Shown here: piece by piece, positions 47,101 to 61,317 of the stretch
How positions within the stretch are numbered: position 1 is the stretch's first letter
Layout of the letters: each line of letters begins with the position of its first letter
Origin: Climacteris rufus
Lineage: Eukaryota; Chordata; Aves; Passeriformes; Climacteridae
Direction of reading: 5' to 3'
DNA length: 64,000 nt
Assembly (NCBI GenBank): GCA_013398175.1
Contig: VZRZ01002233.1
Location: 371,223 to 435,222 of the forward strand
Notes under the pieces: generated by a model
The model's database searches: none
What the model was told of the DNA's origin: nothing
What the model saw: the letters and a program-made list of their open reading frames with translations, nothing else
Made by a program: the position numbers and the translations under genes

Positions 47101-50100
47101 GAACTGTTCTGGTTACCTTTGAAAAAGTACAGGAATTCAGCATCTCTAGATGATATAAAATTGTTTGAAAAAACACATTATAATATTACTGTTGTACATG
47201 TTAAATGGGAAGAATACTAATTTGAATCTGCTGGTGTTTCAGGTTTGTTGTTGAAATGAGGATTTTCTTTTGCCACAGGCGGGGCAGGCAGTCACTTGTG
47301 GCATTGGGTTGCTCTGGAAAGCAAAATAGCTATTAGTCCTTTTCTACTTGCCATGAGCCAGAGCCCTGGAGAGTCAAGCTTGCTGTTGCCATTGAGGGAG
47401 AAGGGTTTAGTGGTCAGAAAACAGTTCTTACTGCATGGTGACACAGCTGGCTGTTCCTAGCAATGCTGCTGCTATCTTTAATTTTTCTGTTCCTGCTGTA
47501 GAGAAGCATCAAACCCAGGTCTACTGGGATCCTGCCCCCCTCTGTGTGTGCATCCTGGCTCTGAGCCTTTTACTTTACTTTAAATCTGAATATTTCTCAT
47601 GTTCCTCATTTACCATTCCCTATGGTACAAGCTGCACAGTATCCTGGCCCTTAATCCACTGTCTTGAAAAATTAAATTTTGCCTATAGCAGTAGGCTCTG
47701 ATTAAAGTATCAGGCATCATCACTACATGTAGTAAACCCTACTCTTGGGTATATATAAGGAAAGGCTTTTCTAGACTTGTACAAAACTGATCTTTGGGCA
47801 CAGATTAAAACTTAATAATGAGAAAGGTTTTTGGGGGATTTTTTTGATTTTTTCTTGTTTGTTTTGTTTTTGTTTTGGGGTTTCCTTTTGTGGTTTTGAG
47901 AGGTTTTGAGGTATAATTTAATACAGCTGAAGAGCTTCTGAGTTACGGTACTTCTTGCGATATTTGAAGTATTAAATTTCTGACGGAACTTTCAGCAGAG
48001 CATAGTGCAGATCTGCTATCACTGCCATTGCAATAATGGAAATAATTGGCATTATTTTGGTCAGTAGTATTTTTCTTGAAGTTTTAATTTCAGAAGAAAC
48101 TTGTGGCCTGAACATCCTTGGCTGAGCAATGACAGTTGAAAACATGTCCCTTCTTTATAGTGCCTTGGAAAGGTGGTGTAAATGAATGGCTACTTTTATT
48201 TCTAATCTGATTTTCTGTGAGCTTTGCTTAAATGTCTAACAGTATTTGAGGGTGGAAAAACACTAGAAATCTGTTTTAATGGTGACTTGTATGTTGAAAT
48301 GGAGTGTCTTTGAAAATTCCAACTTTATACGGTGTACCTGAACTCTGTACAGGGGCCAAACATCTTGGTGTGAATTGTGATGTCCACAGAAGTATTATCC
48401 TACACCTCTGTAGTGCTAGAAGAAAGTTTATGAAAATTTATGCAATCCAGTTCGAAGGCTGGTTGTTTTTCTGGAATTTGGGAAATGCAATTTAGGAAAT
48501 GCAATTTTTAATTTAAAAAGCAGCAAAATAGGACAAAACGCAGCATCTTTCTCATTGACTCTTGGTGAAACCAACCAGTATTTTCACTGAAGTCCTGTAT
48601 AAAGGGCAGTAGCTACTGCATACTCTTCTGTTTTGTGATATTTATTTTATCAGTCTGCTAACTATATGATTCCCCTGCATGGAACAAGGAAAGGTCTGGC
48701 TGTTTTGCATGATATCCAGTCTTTTAGTGTATGGAATGCTAGCAGATTTTGATGACTTGATCCAATGCATCTTTTGATGTCTCCTTTGTTTTCAGATTCT
48801 TTCAGGTGACAGTAAATTAAGCCATTCTGTATTCACTTCATGTGCTGACTGCTCCCCAAAGTCTTTGTAATAGAAAAGAGTAAAAACAAAGTAAATTATT
48901 AGTGATTCATTTTCTAATGTGATAAAACATGAAACCAAACCTGGGGATGAACAATGTAAGACAATATTCTGATGTAGTAAATCACATAGATGTAGGATAT
49001 ACGTACTTGGTTTTGCATACCAGGTAAATCAAATGAAAATTATTTTCATACATCTTCCTGTGTTTGAGATGTGAGTATTTTTCTGAAAAACATACTATTG
49101 AAATCTTTTTGGTTGTATTTATTTTTAAATTACTTTCAGGAAAATTCTTGTATTAGTTTATACTGTTCTTACGCTATTATATTATTAATACATAGTGTGG
49201 TCCTGATTAATGTGATTATTTTTTGGGGGAGGGGTTGTCTATTTTTATGTTTCAGCATGAAATAGAGAAATATGTTAACATTTGGTGATGTTCTAAACTC
49301 ATAGTTGCTTTGGGACATTGAAACTGGTGTGTTTGTTGAATCTCTCAGCCTGAATCACTAGTTCACCTGTATTGTAAGATGCATAAAATAAAGCAGTTTA
49401 ATAATCTAAACACCCGTGTGAATGTTGATCTTGAGTATACCAGTATGTTAGGGGTTCAGTGTTTTGTTGTCTTTACTGTGACAGGTGTTTTTTTTTTCAT
49501 TTTGCTGAGCTTGACATCTTCTTTATTGACTGTTTCAAATGTATTTCTATGACGCTTTTGTCAAAGGTTTGCATTTACCAAGAACATCAGCTAAATGCAA
49601 TTTTCCTCTTCTGTCATGAGGTCACTTCTTTCGCCTGTTTTTACTGGGGAAAGTGCTTTGGAAAATATCTCTCTTGACTGTTTTCTTCAGGTGATACTTC
49701 TCCCAACAAACTGGAATAAAAGTAGGTCTTGCAGAAAGCAGATGAATTATAACCAATTAAAAATCTTGAAAGTGTTCATAGATTTGAACATTTTATGTTG
49801 AATTTTCACTGTTCACTATAGGACTTAATTGATGTAACTCTAGCCTTCAAAATCATCAAGCTATTCTCGGGTGCCTTAATTTCAATTACATCAAAAATTT
49901 CAGTGAATTCACATGTCTGCTAAACAGAAGGAAAAATTAAAACATCTCTCAAGTCACTTCTAGCATATATGAATGAGGTGCTAGGTGGTTATTAGCTGAG
50001 TTAGAAGAAAAATATTTCTGGTAAATTCATCTTAGATCACAGATTTCCCCACCATTTTTCTTGTAGTGAAAGGCTCAGTGTAGCAATAAACATGGGAGAA

Positions 50101-52352
50101 GTTGTTGTCTTAGAACAGATCAATGAAGGGTTGCTGCTTTAATTGGAAAGCTGATACTTTCTGTGTATTTTCTACCATGCTCTTTCTGGGAGAGTCTTAG
50201 TGCTACCACACCTGGATTCAAACATAGGCAAGCCTAAGTTAAAACTTCTCTCTGTGTACCCTGCTAACTGGTAGGACAATTTAGACATCCAGTAATTAGG
50301 TTAACCTTAATTGTCAGGAGAAAGTCACACAGTTAAAGGAAATAGGAAGTAATAGGAAAAGACCTATGTGTTTCTTAGTTTTCATACCTTGAAGCAGAAG
50401 CCAACCTTTCTCTCAAGGCAGGTCCTAGAATGCTGTTCTTGCCAGCAGAAGATAACGTGGAATTCAGTTCCCTAAACATGGTGTCGTTGTGCCCTGGGGT
50501 GTCTGGCCGGGGCTCTGATTACTTCTGTGGTCTTGCTCTCAGTGCAGGAGCCCTACAGATACTGTGAGAAACTCATGCAAGCACAGGGGTACACCATAGC
50601 TCTGCACATAGTCATTGTAAATATGCCAGATTAAATCCCAGAGGAAAAAGTGTGCTTCAGAATAAATACTTAGTAAGTGTAAGTTGCATGGCCATTTCCT
50701 TTGAATTTTGATGTATAAAAGCTCACATAAAGGTTTTGTAGTAGCTCTTTTGTAAGTAATAAGTTATAGAAAATGTATAAATGTTCATATTTTTATTCTT
50801 TGGTTTTCCATTTCACTCTTCATTTTGCATAAAATTTACATAAAAGGTCAAAAAGAAAAGAGTTGATATAGAATTGACTGCTGCCAGTATGGAAGAGAAA
50901 TGTGATCATTTGAAGACCAAATGCTCTCTGCTATGATAATTCTGCCTGAAAATTAGCTGGCAGCTATTGATCTTTTATTGAAATTCCTGAAGTTTGGTGC
51001 TAGATTCAGGTACTAATTGCACAAGTTTGACAATTAGCAGGGCAATATATAGCATGTACATTGAATTTGTTTCAACTGAGGAAATTAATAGACAGTTTTA
51101 ACCCAGTTATGTTGGGCTGTCACTTCCTATAGGACTGAAGCCATAGTAGTGAAAGATTTCTTACTTCTTCTCTAAAAGTTGCTATTAGAGGCAGAAATGA
51201 GGGTCTGAATTTTAGTATTTTAGTTGCTTTTAAGGATATTATGCCAAGCCAGCTTTATAACTACTACAGATGATGAAAAATCTTCATGCTGAACAATGTA
51301 GAAGTGCCAGATTTCTAGAGACACATCTCTTCAGTAGAAGAGGAGGTCACCCAGAGCATAACGCTAATGCCATTACAAAGCTTTATTTTTTTCAATCTTG
51401 AAGTGAGAAATAGAGAAGAAGAAAGAAACACTGGGAATACAAAAATAATAGTACATGCAGCATAGGAAGCAGCTATTGTTGTCCTTACTCATTGTTCATA
51501 TGGAAAAAAGCCCCTGTGAATTAAGAATCACTTAAGATAGTCTTGAAAGTGTCAAAGGTCCAAATAGTGAAAAAGGCTGAGATGTTGTCAGTTCTGAGCT
51601 CCTCATGCTTCTCCATTTTAAAATGGGTTAAACCCCAAGGAGATTGTTTCCCTGTTCTGTGAAAGATGTGCCCTAAATTAGAGTATGGAATGTAACTACA
51701 GATTGTATTGTAACTACACATTTTCTGACACTCTTGAGTTCCCTGCAATACATATGTAATGTCTGTAGCAAGACTTTTATTCCAGGTCAAAGAGCTCTAC
51801 TCTTTACTTCGGCCTTTACTAAAAGTATATCTTTTACAATATTTTTTCAGTGTGGTATGGCTGAATGTCTGCAAAGACACGTGCTTTTCTATTCCTAGAG
51901 AAGAGGTGATTATACATAATGAAATCAATGATAGGCACAAAAATCTCTATTTTTTCCTTTTGAGAAAAACCTCACCCAACACCTATCAAAAAAAGGACCC
52001 CCCCAAACCACCATCATTTATTCCTCCAGGAAAATAAGTGTTTAAAAAACAAGGACAAAAAAATCAGTGAGAGCTATGTTTTGCATCAGTGTAGCAGTTC
52101 GCCTGACTTTCCTGGTTGCCCTCAGCCCAAGCGCCGACCCCCAAATGCCCGAGAGCTCGCTCCTGGAGCCGCCGCTTCGGGGCTGCGTGTGGGTGGCTCA
52201 CGCAGAGGGCGGGTGGCCCGAGGCGAGAAGCAGACGAGGCGCAGTTGGAAGAAGGCGAGGAGGAAAAGGGCTGCGGGAGGGGTCTCCCACAAGGTCTCTG
52301 GGAGGGAGAGCCATGCAGGAAGAACTCTGCCAAGCTGACAGAGTGCAGCAGG

Positions 52353-52358
52353 TTAAAA
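52353..52358 (+). promoter_or_regulatory. TATA-like box in the GC-rich LTR
   Basis: ttaaaa within gcaggttaaaagggacggga, about 260 bases into the presumed LTR and about 120 bases before its AATAAA. It would set the U3/R boundary about 25-30 bases downstream if the LTR interpretation is right. Confidence 0.35.
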
Positions 52359-52478
52359 GGGACGGGAAAACTGGGAGGAGCTGGAGGGGATAACGAATGG
52401 GGCACCAAGCAAGGGGAGGGTACAGGGATTCAGGGTCCAGTTCAAACAACGGAGGGGAGGATACAATGAGCAATAACA

Positions 52479-52484
52479 AATAAA
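52479..52484 (+). terminator. AATAAA poly(A) signal in the GC-rich LTR
   Basis: AATAAA inside caataacaaataaaacatca. Its position after the TATA-like box fits the R region of an LTR in plus orientation, the same direction as AUH transcription, so it could act as a premature polyadenylation site if used. Confidence 0.4.
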
Positions 52485-52844
52485 ACATCAAACTCAACTG
52501 AGGCTTCCAGAAGGGAGGGTAGGTCCGAGGCTCTGGGCCCACCTCCTTTCTAGAAGAAAGGGCGGGCTTCAAACCCCGGTCCCACCTATAGAATCTTCCC
52601 CCAGGGAAGAGCCTCCCACATCAGGGGTGGAGCTAGAGTAGGAGGCGGTGGCGATATCCAGAGAGGGACCTCCCACACATCTCTTGTTGTGGGCCAAATA
52701 AAATAATTGTTAGACTATTATCTGTTTCTGGTTTTTGAAGGCCATCTATTTTAGCAGATTTGTGTAGGTGTCTGTTCTCTCATCCTCCCATCCAGGAGCT
52801 AGCTCCTGTATTAGAAAAATCTGGTCTTTAGAATTCCTTGATCC

Positions 52845-52937
52845 TAAACTTTTTATGGGTGACCTTTGATGGGTATTGGACAAGGTGATCACCAGAGGTC
52901 TCTTCCAACTTAGCATTCAGTAATTCTGTGATTTTTA
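52845..52937 (+). mobile_element. CR1 LINE 3' tail fragment
   Basis: Contains gggtattggacaaggtgatc, accagaggtctcttccaact and ttcagtaattctgtgatttt, the standard end of bird CR1 elements in sense orientation. Strongly 5'-truncated. Confidence 0.85.
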
Positions 52938-55900
52938 GCAGTTGAATGAAGTATCAAAAGACAGTGAAAAATGTAAGCTTGCTGGTTTTAAGCACAAGTG
53001 CTAGCACAACATGAAGAAACATGTTAAATGTGTATGTGAGTCTAAATCTGGTTTGTTTTTTTTAGACTTTCCCCTGCCCACTGCCTAGAAAAGGGAAGTA
53101 GCACTTCACAGTGGTGACGTGTGATGTGTCAATGGAAAAATCATTGAATTTCCTGAAAACACTGTTCATAGAGCAAAATATTAGTGCAGTCTCATGCTAT
53201 TTTTCTATTTTATTTTTTTCATTCTCTTGTTTCCTGATGTTATAAGACCTCATATCATGACTTCTGACAAAACCCCTACTTCAGAGGTTTCATTACATGT
53301 ATGATTCATACTTTAGTCTTTAAAAGAAAGATGTTTTAGTCTTTTAAACAAGGATGTTTTGTGATTTCTACCTTCTTCTTACTTTGTGTGGTGTGGATAG
53401 GAAACTCACTTTCATGTTCTCTTATTGATTGTAGTAGACTTGGTGCAGCTATTAAGTGTACTCTTGCTTAACCAAGGATAAGGTATGTAAGATATGTGCA
53501 GTTACTGAATTGCTGCCAAAGGGAGTTTGGCTTAGGCTGTCACATTAGTAAGCCAACTTGAGTAACAGAAAGGAAAATGAACTTATCCTTACATGTAAAC
53601 GTGGAATAGTGAAGTAATAGTACTGCTATAGCTAAGGTTGGGATGAATTTGGCTGTTTTGTCAAATATCTTTTCTGGCTCTAAAAGTAAAATGTATGCTG
53701 AGATTATTTTAAAAGGGTCTGTATCTTACTGAAAATGGGATTATTGTGAAGTCACATTTAAAGAAAAAGAGATCCACAAGGTACAGTGATTCTTGACCCA
53801 GAGGGTGGCAGAACAGAAGATATAAAAGGAATGGGGAGACTCCCTGGTACAGTACCTTATCCTATTCTGATTTGAGCATGTGTGAGGATATAGATGTAAA
53901 GATCAAATTGTTCTAGTAGTTCATTTCGAAGTGTATTACCAAACTGTAGAGAGACTATGCTGAGAAGCATTCTGAGATTGGTGGTGAATTTCGAGAGTCA
54001 CAGGTTTTGTATGTGTCTGAAGAAGTGTTTATCAGAACTGAGCATTGCTATACTCTAGCGTGTCTGACGTTACTGACTGAGTTGCCTTTGGGTGTTTGTT
54101 GCAGGTTTTGCTCTGTCACATTGGAATGTTTGTTCTAGGATTTGCTCCTAACTAGGACCAAACATTGAGTAGGAATCTTTCTTTCAGCATTTGTATAGTG
54201 TCTCTACAGATGCAAAAAATATATGGAATGATCTCAACTAAAAGCTTGTCTTTTGAAAATAGTATTGAAATAATTGCTTTGTTTTGATATTCAGGAAAAA
54301 AATGAGAGGATTTTTTTTGCTTTTATTTGTTTATTCTTGTTGAGGATGTAGTTTAGCTGGTGAAGTGTTTTCATCATTCTCTGAAACAGCCATTGATAAA
54401 GTTCTGCATTGGCTTAAGAATTGTAACTAAAATCCATCAAAAATGAATGCCTAAGTAAGCAGACATGAAAAAATCCCCGACTAATGTGAGTATCAAATTT
54501 TCTTTGCTTAAAGGAAGGATCAGTTATTTATATGTACATAGTCTAATTTTGTCAGGGACAGTGTTACTGTTAGGCATTTACGTAAACAGATCAATAAGCA
54601 CTTAGGTTAGGGGAAGTGCATTTAAAAAATCACAGATCCATCATTTCTCTGTGTGTTGATGTGGATTTTTTCTCACAGAGAGAAATGAATGCTTATTAAT
54701 ATAGTGAGTATTTCTATTATTTCTGTAACATCATTATCTGATCACAGGTTTCTGAAAGGATGAATGTAGATCATATTTTACAGGGAATCTTTAGTGCACA
54801 GCTGAATAGATTGTAGTTACACTAATGATACATTTTTAGTAAAATAGGTAATAGAATCATAAGCACAGACCAAATGCAGAGTTTGTTTGGCTGACTCTAC
54901 ACGACCAAACATGACTTTTGACATTTACTGGAAGAGAGGTCTGGCAGTTTCCCCAGCTGTATACATGGTCTGTAGTGTCCCTTTCATCTGCAAAATAGTG
55001 ATACCTACTAAACTGGAAGTAATATCTGGGGAAAGGTTGAGATGATGTTGATTTTTACACCTGGCACTTCCCATATATTTAGAAATTTAAGCAGGTGAAC
55101 ATATCTTTGAAGAATTTAAGCCATGACAAGTCATCTTTAGCAAAGTATAATGACATAGTATTTTTGTTTTAAATACTCATAGGCTATGAAAACTGTTGTT
55201 GTATTGTTAAATAACTTGGTAATTTCTTTTGCATAAAAAAAGTTACTGATTTATTTTCAATCTTCAGATATGTGTGAAGTACAGTATGAGTAGGGATTTT
55301 TTTTGCTTATTCTTGCAAATGTAGAATAACTCCAGACTAACCTGCACTACCACAGAAGTGGAATATTAGGGTATAGACTATTCACAGTGTAGCTCATTGA
55401 TCTTTCAATGTCTGATGAAAGTAAATTACATCAATCACTAGAATGTCAATGTAAAGATACGGAAGTGGTGTAATAGTAGTAATCATTTCCACAATGAAAA
55501 AGCCTTAAGAATGTGTGTAGGAGGAAAATTTTTTTCCAAGAATTAACTGCATTTGAATATCATTTTATCTGAATAGAACACACCACCATATGACTGATAT
55601 TTTTGGTTTTAGTAATCATTGATTTTCTTTGTGAGAAATTGCTTTTGATTCCATCTCTTGAACATTGACATGCTAAGTTTTGTTTCTCTACACAAGAAAA
55701 TAAAAATGATACGCTTTACTCTGATTTTCATTACATCCTATGATGAGTCAGATATGTTCAGCACTTGTTTGCTTGTTATTTCTATGGTCAGTCTGATAGT
55801 TATCTCTGTGTCATCTTTCACTGTGATTTACTAAGTTCTTCTAAGTGTGAAAAGGGGTGGTTTGCACATTTCTTAGCCTCATAATCAAGTATGTGGCTGA

Positions 55901-56939
55901 TTATGTAAAAACCTTAAAATCTACTACTTCTAGACACAATCAGAATTAATCAAGATACTTACTAGTACAAAATTTTCTTAAGATGTTAGGAAGTTTTTTT
56001 TAACATGACATTTATCGCATTGTAGATTCAGAATACTTTGAAAAAGATTCAAACCTCTCCTCTTAACTCATTTTTCTACAATGTGTGGTTAAGGAAAATC
56101 CATATTGATTTAATAATGTGCCGCACTCTTCTTTGTATGTTTCTGGGGAAGACATAAGATGTTGAATATGAAACTAGGTGGAATCTGGCTTGATACAGTA
56201 GGTAATGTATTTTTGTTGCAAAGGGTATTTCATAATGCTTTGTCATCATACCTGTAGTTTAATAGTATAGAAGCAGAAAGTAACCAATGAAATTGTTCAT
56301 CAGTTTGAAAATCCTACGGCTTTGAGAAAATTCAGAAGCTTGCTGGAAGCCCTCTCCTTGTTTAGTTATTCTAGCTCAAGTACATGTTTACAATATTAAA
56401 AAAGTTGAAACAAAAGTGTACTTTTAGTCTTCTACTTCCAGTCTGCTTAGAAAGCAGACATTTGAAGCTTCGTTATTATTTGTCAATAGAACTTTACAGA
56501 TAAAATAAACAAGAATATATATCACTGCTATAAAGTCCATACTGTTTATCTGTGCTTGATATCACTGAACTTGCCCTGTGATGCCAGGCAAATGTGGGTG
56601 ATTCCAAATAATTAAAATGGAATTTCACACAACTAAGGCCTGTATCATTTACCTGGAACTGAGGTTTTAATGAACTGTTTAACCATAGTTGTTGCATTTT
56701 CAGGAATCCAACCAAACATAAGACTTGCAAGATAGCTTAGTAAAGAAGATGTATACGTAAAGTTACACTGTATCTAAGTAATTTTAGTTGTTCAGTACTT
56801 CTGTCTACTGTAACTTCAACTGTTCCCTGACATAGGGTCATGCTATAGGATGCCTAGCTCTTTCTACAGACTATTGCGTATTGTACTTGCTCTTTTGAAT
56901 TACTTTAAGTAGAGATGATGAAGACTAGTTCAGTGAATG

Positions 56940-57010
56940 CTTAGTGAAAGCACAGAAACACAGAATCCTTTAGACTGGAAAAGATTTTTAAGATCAAGTC
57001 CAAAAGTTTA
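56940..57010 (-). mobile_element. CR1 LINE 3' tail fragment, antisense
   Basis: agaaacacagaatcctttag, actggaaaagatttttaaga and tcaagtcca are the reverse complement of the CR1 terminus (originally CATAGAATCATTTAGGTTGG-like). Only about 70 bases remain. Confidence 0.8.
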
Positions 57011-60000
57011 CTTTATTGTTTAAAAGACTTATAAAGGTATTATGTGCAGAAAAGAAAGTTAATATGTTGTGATTTAGTTAGAAATAGTATTCATTTTGAA
57101 AGACAACGTGTATAAAAATCCTAGATATTTTTCTCTGATATGTGAAAGTTTAAATTTGTAAAGCCTCTGAATAGAGTTATGTCTTGCTACTTTCTTGGAC
57201 TTGGTATTCTGCAACAGCTCATGTAATATTCTAAATGTGAAAAAAGGATGGTGTTGAAGGGATTGGTATCATATATTTTAATTCACTGTAAGTGTAAGAA
57301 TTAACAGTTTAAAATAACTTATTTTCACCTTGTGCAGAGTGATGTGTATGCATACACTTGTATTCTTAGGTGAATGGTAATTCACTATCTACAATTTCAT
57401 TTTTCTGTTTTTTCTTAAGTTTTATTTTTGTGGATGTATTGAACATAACTCCAGCTTGAATTTTTTATTTTAGATACAGTTTGTGGTTCTGTTTCAAAAA
57501 ATCTAAGTGACAATCCAGAATTTTTATTAAGTGCTGTGGAAAAGACTAAGCTACCAAAGTGTCTGTTTGCTAGGAAAGAAAATACTTTTAGGCAACAAAG
57601 GCTTGTAGCCAATGAAAGCACCAGCTTTCATTGACATTAAAGAAGTATAAATAGTGGCTTTGTTCACTTCCTGACAGTTAAACATTCAAAAAGATTAACA
57701 AGATGCCTGTTTTGACTAGTGTTGTGTGATATTTGTATTAGTACAAGTATTTGCTTTCATTGCATGCAGGATGTTAGTAGTGGTGTTCCCATTATCATGA
57801 CATGCACTGTGTTCACTTTAATTTAAGCTGTAATAAATGTTCATGCTACTGGTCACTCTAAACCAGTGATACTGCATTTTTGCAGTAGCATCAAGATTGA
57901 GACATTTTATTCAAAGTCTGATGGTAGGAGGGAGAAACAATTGACTGATCTCAACGGGTAGCACCAGTTAGCTTACAACAGTTATCACACAGAAAAGATA
58001 AAATACGAATTTTTGAAGACCATCAGCGAAGAAGCTCAAAGGGATTTATATTGCTCTCATAAAGTGCTTTCTCACATTGCAGAAGACCAAATAGGTGAAA
58101 TCTTGTGTATTGAAATGGAGGAGCTGAAAAACTCCTGTAAGCTTGTGAAAAATGAAATATTGATGGTGATGTGGCCATCAGTGAAACATAGCCAATGTGT
58201 TTGTGTAACTCAAATAGCTCTTACTATAATCTCAGTTTCTTTTTGTTGTCACGTTCAGAAGAAAAGGCAAAGGCCTTTTAATGACTGTGGCAGAAGAAGT
58301 GGTGATTTAGTGTTTAGATTTCTACTAAATACCTTTTGTGTAAGAGCACTTCTTTGACCCTAGCATATATCTGTATCTCAAGCATTCTGGATAGTTAAGG
58401 ATATGTATGATACTTCAGTCCTTCTTTTATGGAAGAGTTAATGTGGCATAGTTTCTCAAAAGCTTAAAAAATGTCTATGAAATGAATCACTTTGTCTCAG
58501 TGGAATAAAAGCTCATTCAACTATGATCCACATCAGCCTCTTGTTTTATAGTCATATGAATCAGTGTTTGGTTATTATATTATTCATACCATGAAGCCAG
58601 TGCAGTAGAATTAGGCTGTTATGTTACATTTTGGAAAAATATTACATATTTGTACCTGGACAATTGTTGTGCAATGATGTAATGAAAGCAGTCTGTTACT
58701 TAGCCATTTACTTTCAAAGTTTATTAGATCATTTCTATTTTGAATATTATTTTAAAAGAAAATCAACCCACCCCAAATCCAAATGTTTGCATGTCCTACT
58801 TTATGTCTGTGATATTTGAGTGATTTAAATGAACCTTCCAATTGTTTTATATATTAAAAAAACCTAGGTTTTCTTCTGATAACTGTAAGTCTAACACACT
58901 AAGAATAGACCTAAGTAATTTTCAATATTTTCTAAGATCTGTAATAACAAAGAATATTTAAAAATTACTTGGTATAACTCATTTTTATTGTTGTAGCACA
59001 ATAATACTCTAGTTAAGGATGAAAAACCTGTTTTTTAAGGCAAGGTGCAAAGTGGAGCAAGGTGATTGCTCCTGATGGAAAATGCTTACAATATAAGTAT
59101 AAATGTAGAAAAGATGCAATGGATTGTTCCAAGATATAAGGAAGCCACAGACCACAATATTTGGTGTGTTAGGTAATGGTTTGAGTAATGATGCAGTCTT
59201 TTCAGTTTTCTTTAGGCATCAGAGTAAACGAAAATGTAAGGCCTGAGCTGAAGAGGATAGTTAATGTGTCCTCAAGACTACTTTCCAGCCTTGGAAAGGT
59301 GTATGAGGGAAGAAGGCCCGATGGTGCTTGTTTTGCAACATGAGAAGTGAATAGTGGAGGCTAGAATTACTGCTGTAGTTCAAAGACCAGATTCAATCTT
59401 TCAGTGCAGAATGAGACTTCATGGATAGGATAAGATAAAAACCTAAAAGCATTGCACTGATATTTTTACTGAATGGAAGCAGTATAGAGTCAACAAGAGA
59501 TGCAGAGAGAGGAATGTCAAGAGCAGAGACACTGTCTTTGACATTCAGAGAATGAAGAACTGGATAAAGTTTCATCCTGTATGCTGATCAGCAGAGGTGT
59601 TAAAGGTAATTGTATACACTAACCTAAACCCATCATTTCTTTCAACAGGACTAAGAAAGGATGCCACTGACATTCCCAACATATTCTAGGTGGAGAAAAA
59701 ATAATTTTTTTTCAATACTCTCTCAATATGTTACTTCTGATTTTGATGATGAACCTTTTTTGACCTGAAGGAATACTTGATTGATTCTGCAAATTAAGCT
59801 CTTGGGGGATACAGTATGGAAATGAGGTTTTGCAGTGGCAAAGGAGTTGTAGGAAACTACTAAAGGAAGTAAGAGTACGCTTGGTTGAGTAAATACAGAT
59901 TGAACTATAAATCTCTTATGTACAGTTTCCACTGGTTGAGGTGATTATGCAAACCATTTCATGGCCATCTTCTTCTGTCTGATCCCTGAATGATTCCCTT

Positions 60001-61317
60001 CAGTCATAGATGAAGGTGTTACTAGAACTTTGGTTTCTGACACAGATTTACAATTTTATGCGCTTGTCTGGTTTTCTATATATTGAAACAAGAACAAAAT
60101 TTTAAATGCATAGCTAGTGAAACTGAAATAGACGGAATGTTTTTGAGTTAATTATTTTAACTCCTGATGTTTACACCGTCTAAAATTCCTCAACAGTTGA
60201 TTGGTCCAGAGAGAAGTATAAGAACTGGTTGAAATCTATAAGCTCAAACTTAAACTTTCAAGTACAAGGATCAATAGAGCCTGTAGTTTTCAGTATATGA
60301 TTCTCCAGCTTACAGATGGGGTCTATTTGAGCAAGTGAGGCATTAGAACCACAGAGCTTGTATTGCATACCCCAAAGGTCTGTCTAGTCTTATATCTTGT
60401 CTCCCACAGGGCAAGTGTATATAAATGAAACCTCACTTTATTACTTTCCCAGTCTCTGGTTTTTTGATTAAGGATTTTCTGAGCTGGATGAGGTTTATAT
60501 ATTTTTAATAACTCTTGTGGGATTTTGCTTCCATGAATTTGTCTGATCTTTCTTCCTCTTAAGTCCCTGCTTTGTTACAGGCTTTGTTCAGAACTTGTAC
60601 CATTGAACTAATTTTACACAGAGGGATCTGTAGATTCTAGTTTAACAGTGACCTGATAGTTAAGTGATTGAATGATCTAAGTACCATTTTTTTTTAATGA
60701 CCATTACATCATTGCCTGTGCCTGCAACTGTGAATTATCTGAGCAGTAAAGGAAATACTGACCAAACTCATGCCTTTTTTTTTGATTTTCTGCTCCCTTG
60801 GTTCCTGCTTCTTACCTCCCTCACACTAGTGGGTTTGAGTCTTTGTGTTACCTGACAAAGAACAGTTGCTTTGTTGAATTCTAGCTCTAGTGACCTAGCC
60901 ATGATGCACTTTCTCCTATGTGGTTGGTTAAACAATTTAAATAGTTACATGAAAAAGTGTCAGCATATTACAAGAAGCTGTGTTAAGGTAAGAGATTACT
61001 GCTTGCTATCTTGCCCTCAACTGCCTGTCATGCCCTCCTGCCAGAAGTCATCACCCATTTAAATCTACTTGTAGAACAGCCTGTTCCAATTCTGCTTTGT
61101 TATAGTCAAAATAAAAGCTCTACAAAAGAGTTACAATTTAAGCTGTCCAGGCTAATTTTGACTAAAGCAGACTCAGGCAATCTGATTCTGAGTCCAGGAG
61201 TCAGTTGTAGAAGCAACCTCATGGGTGTTTAGAGAAGCAGTTCCTCTTTTATTGGAACAGCTGGACCTTTCTGGTTGACTGAAGTTGATACTATATAAAA
61301 TGAACTTCTCTTGTGTA

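Larger units (their letters stand above)
52090..52677 (+). mobile_element. GC-rich probable solo LTR (ERVK-like?)
   Basis: A sharply bounded GC- and CpG-rich block in an AT-rich intron. It starts TGTAGCAGTTCGCC and ends CTCCCACA, the TGT...ACA termini typical of retroviral LTRs. In the plus orientation it shows a TATA-like ttaaaa (52353-52358) and an AATAAA poly(A) signal (52479-52484) about 120 bases later, leaving about 190 bases of U5. That order supports U3-R-U5 on the plus strand. The 6-base flanks catcag and catctc share four bases and could be a decayed target-site duplication. No retroviral genes adjoin it. I do not recognise the family by sequence. A CpG island or promoter of an unrelated transcript is the main alternative. 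Several long overlapping open frames here, in both strands, follow from the base composition and lack of stops. Confidence 0.55.

Noticed and set aside
52064..52572. Several overlapping open frames of 85-124 codons on both strands
   Set aside because: They overlap in four or more frames within a GC-rich block with few stop codons, share no recognisable domain, and coincide with the probable LTR.
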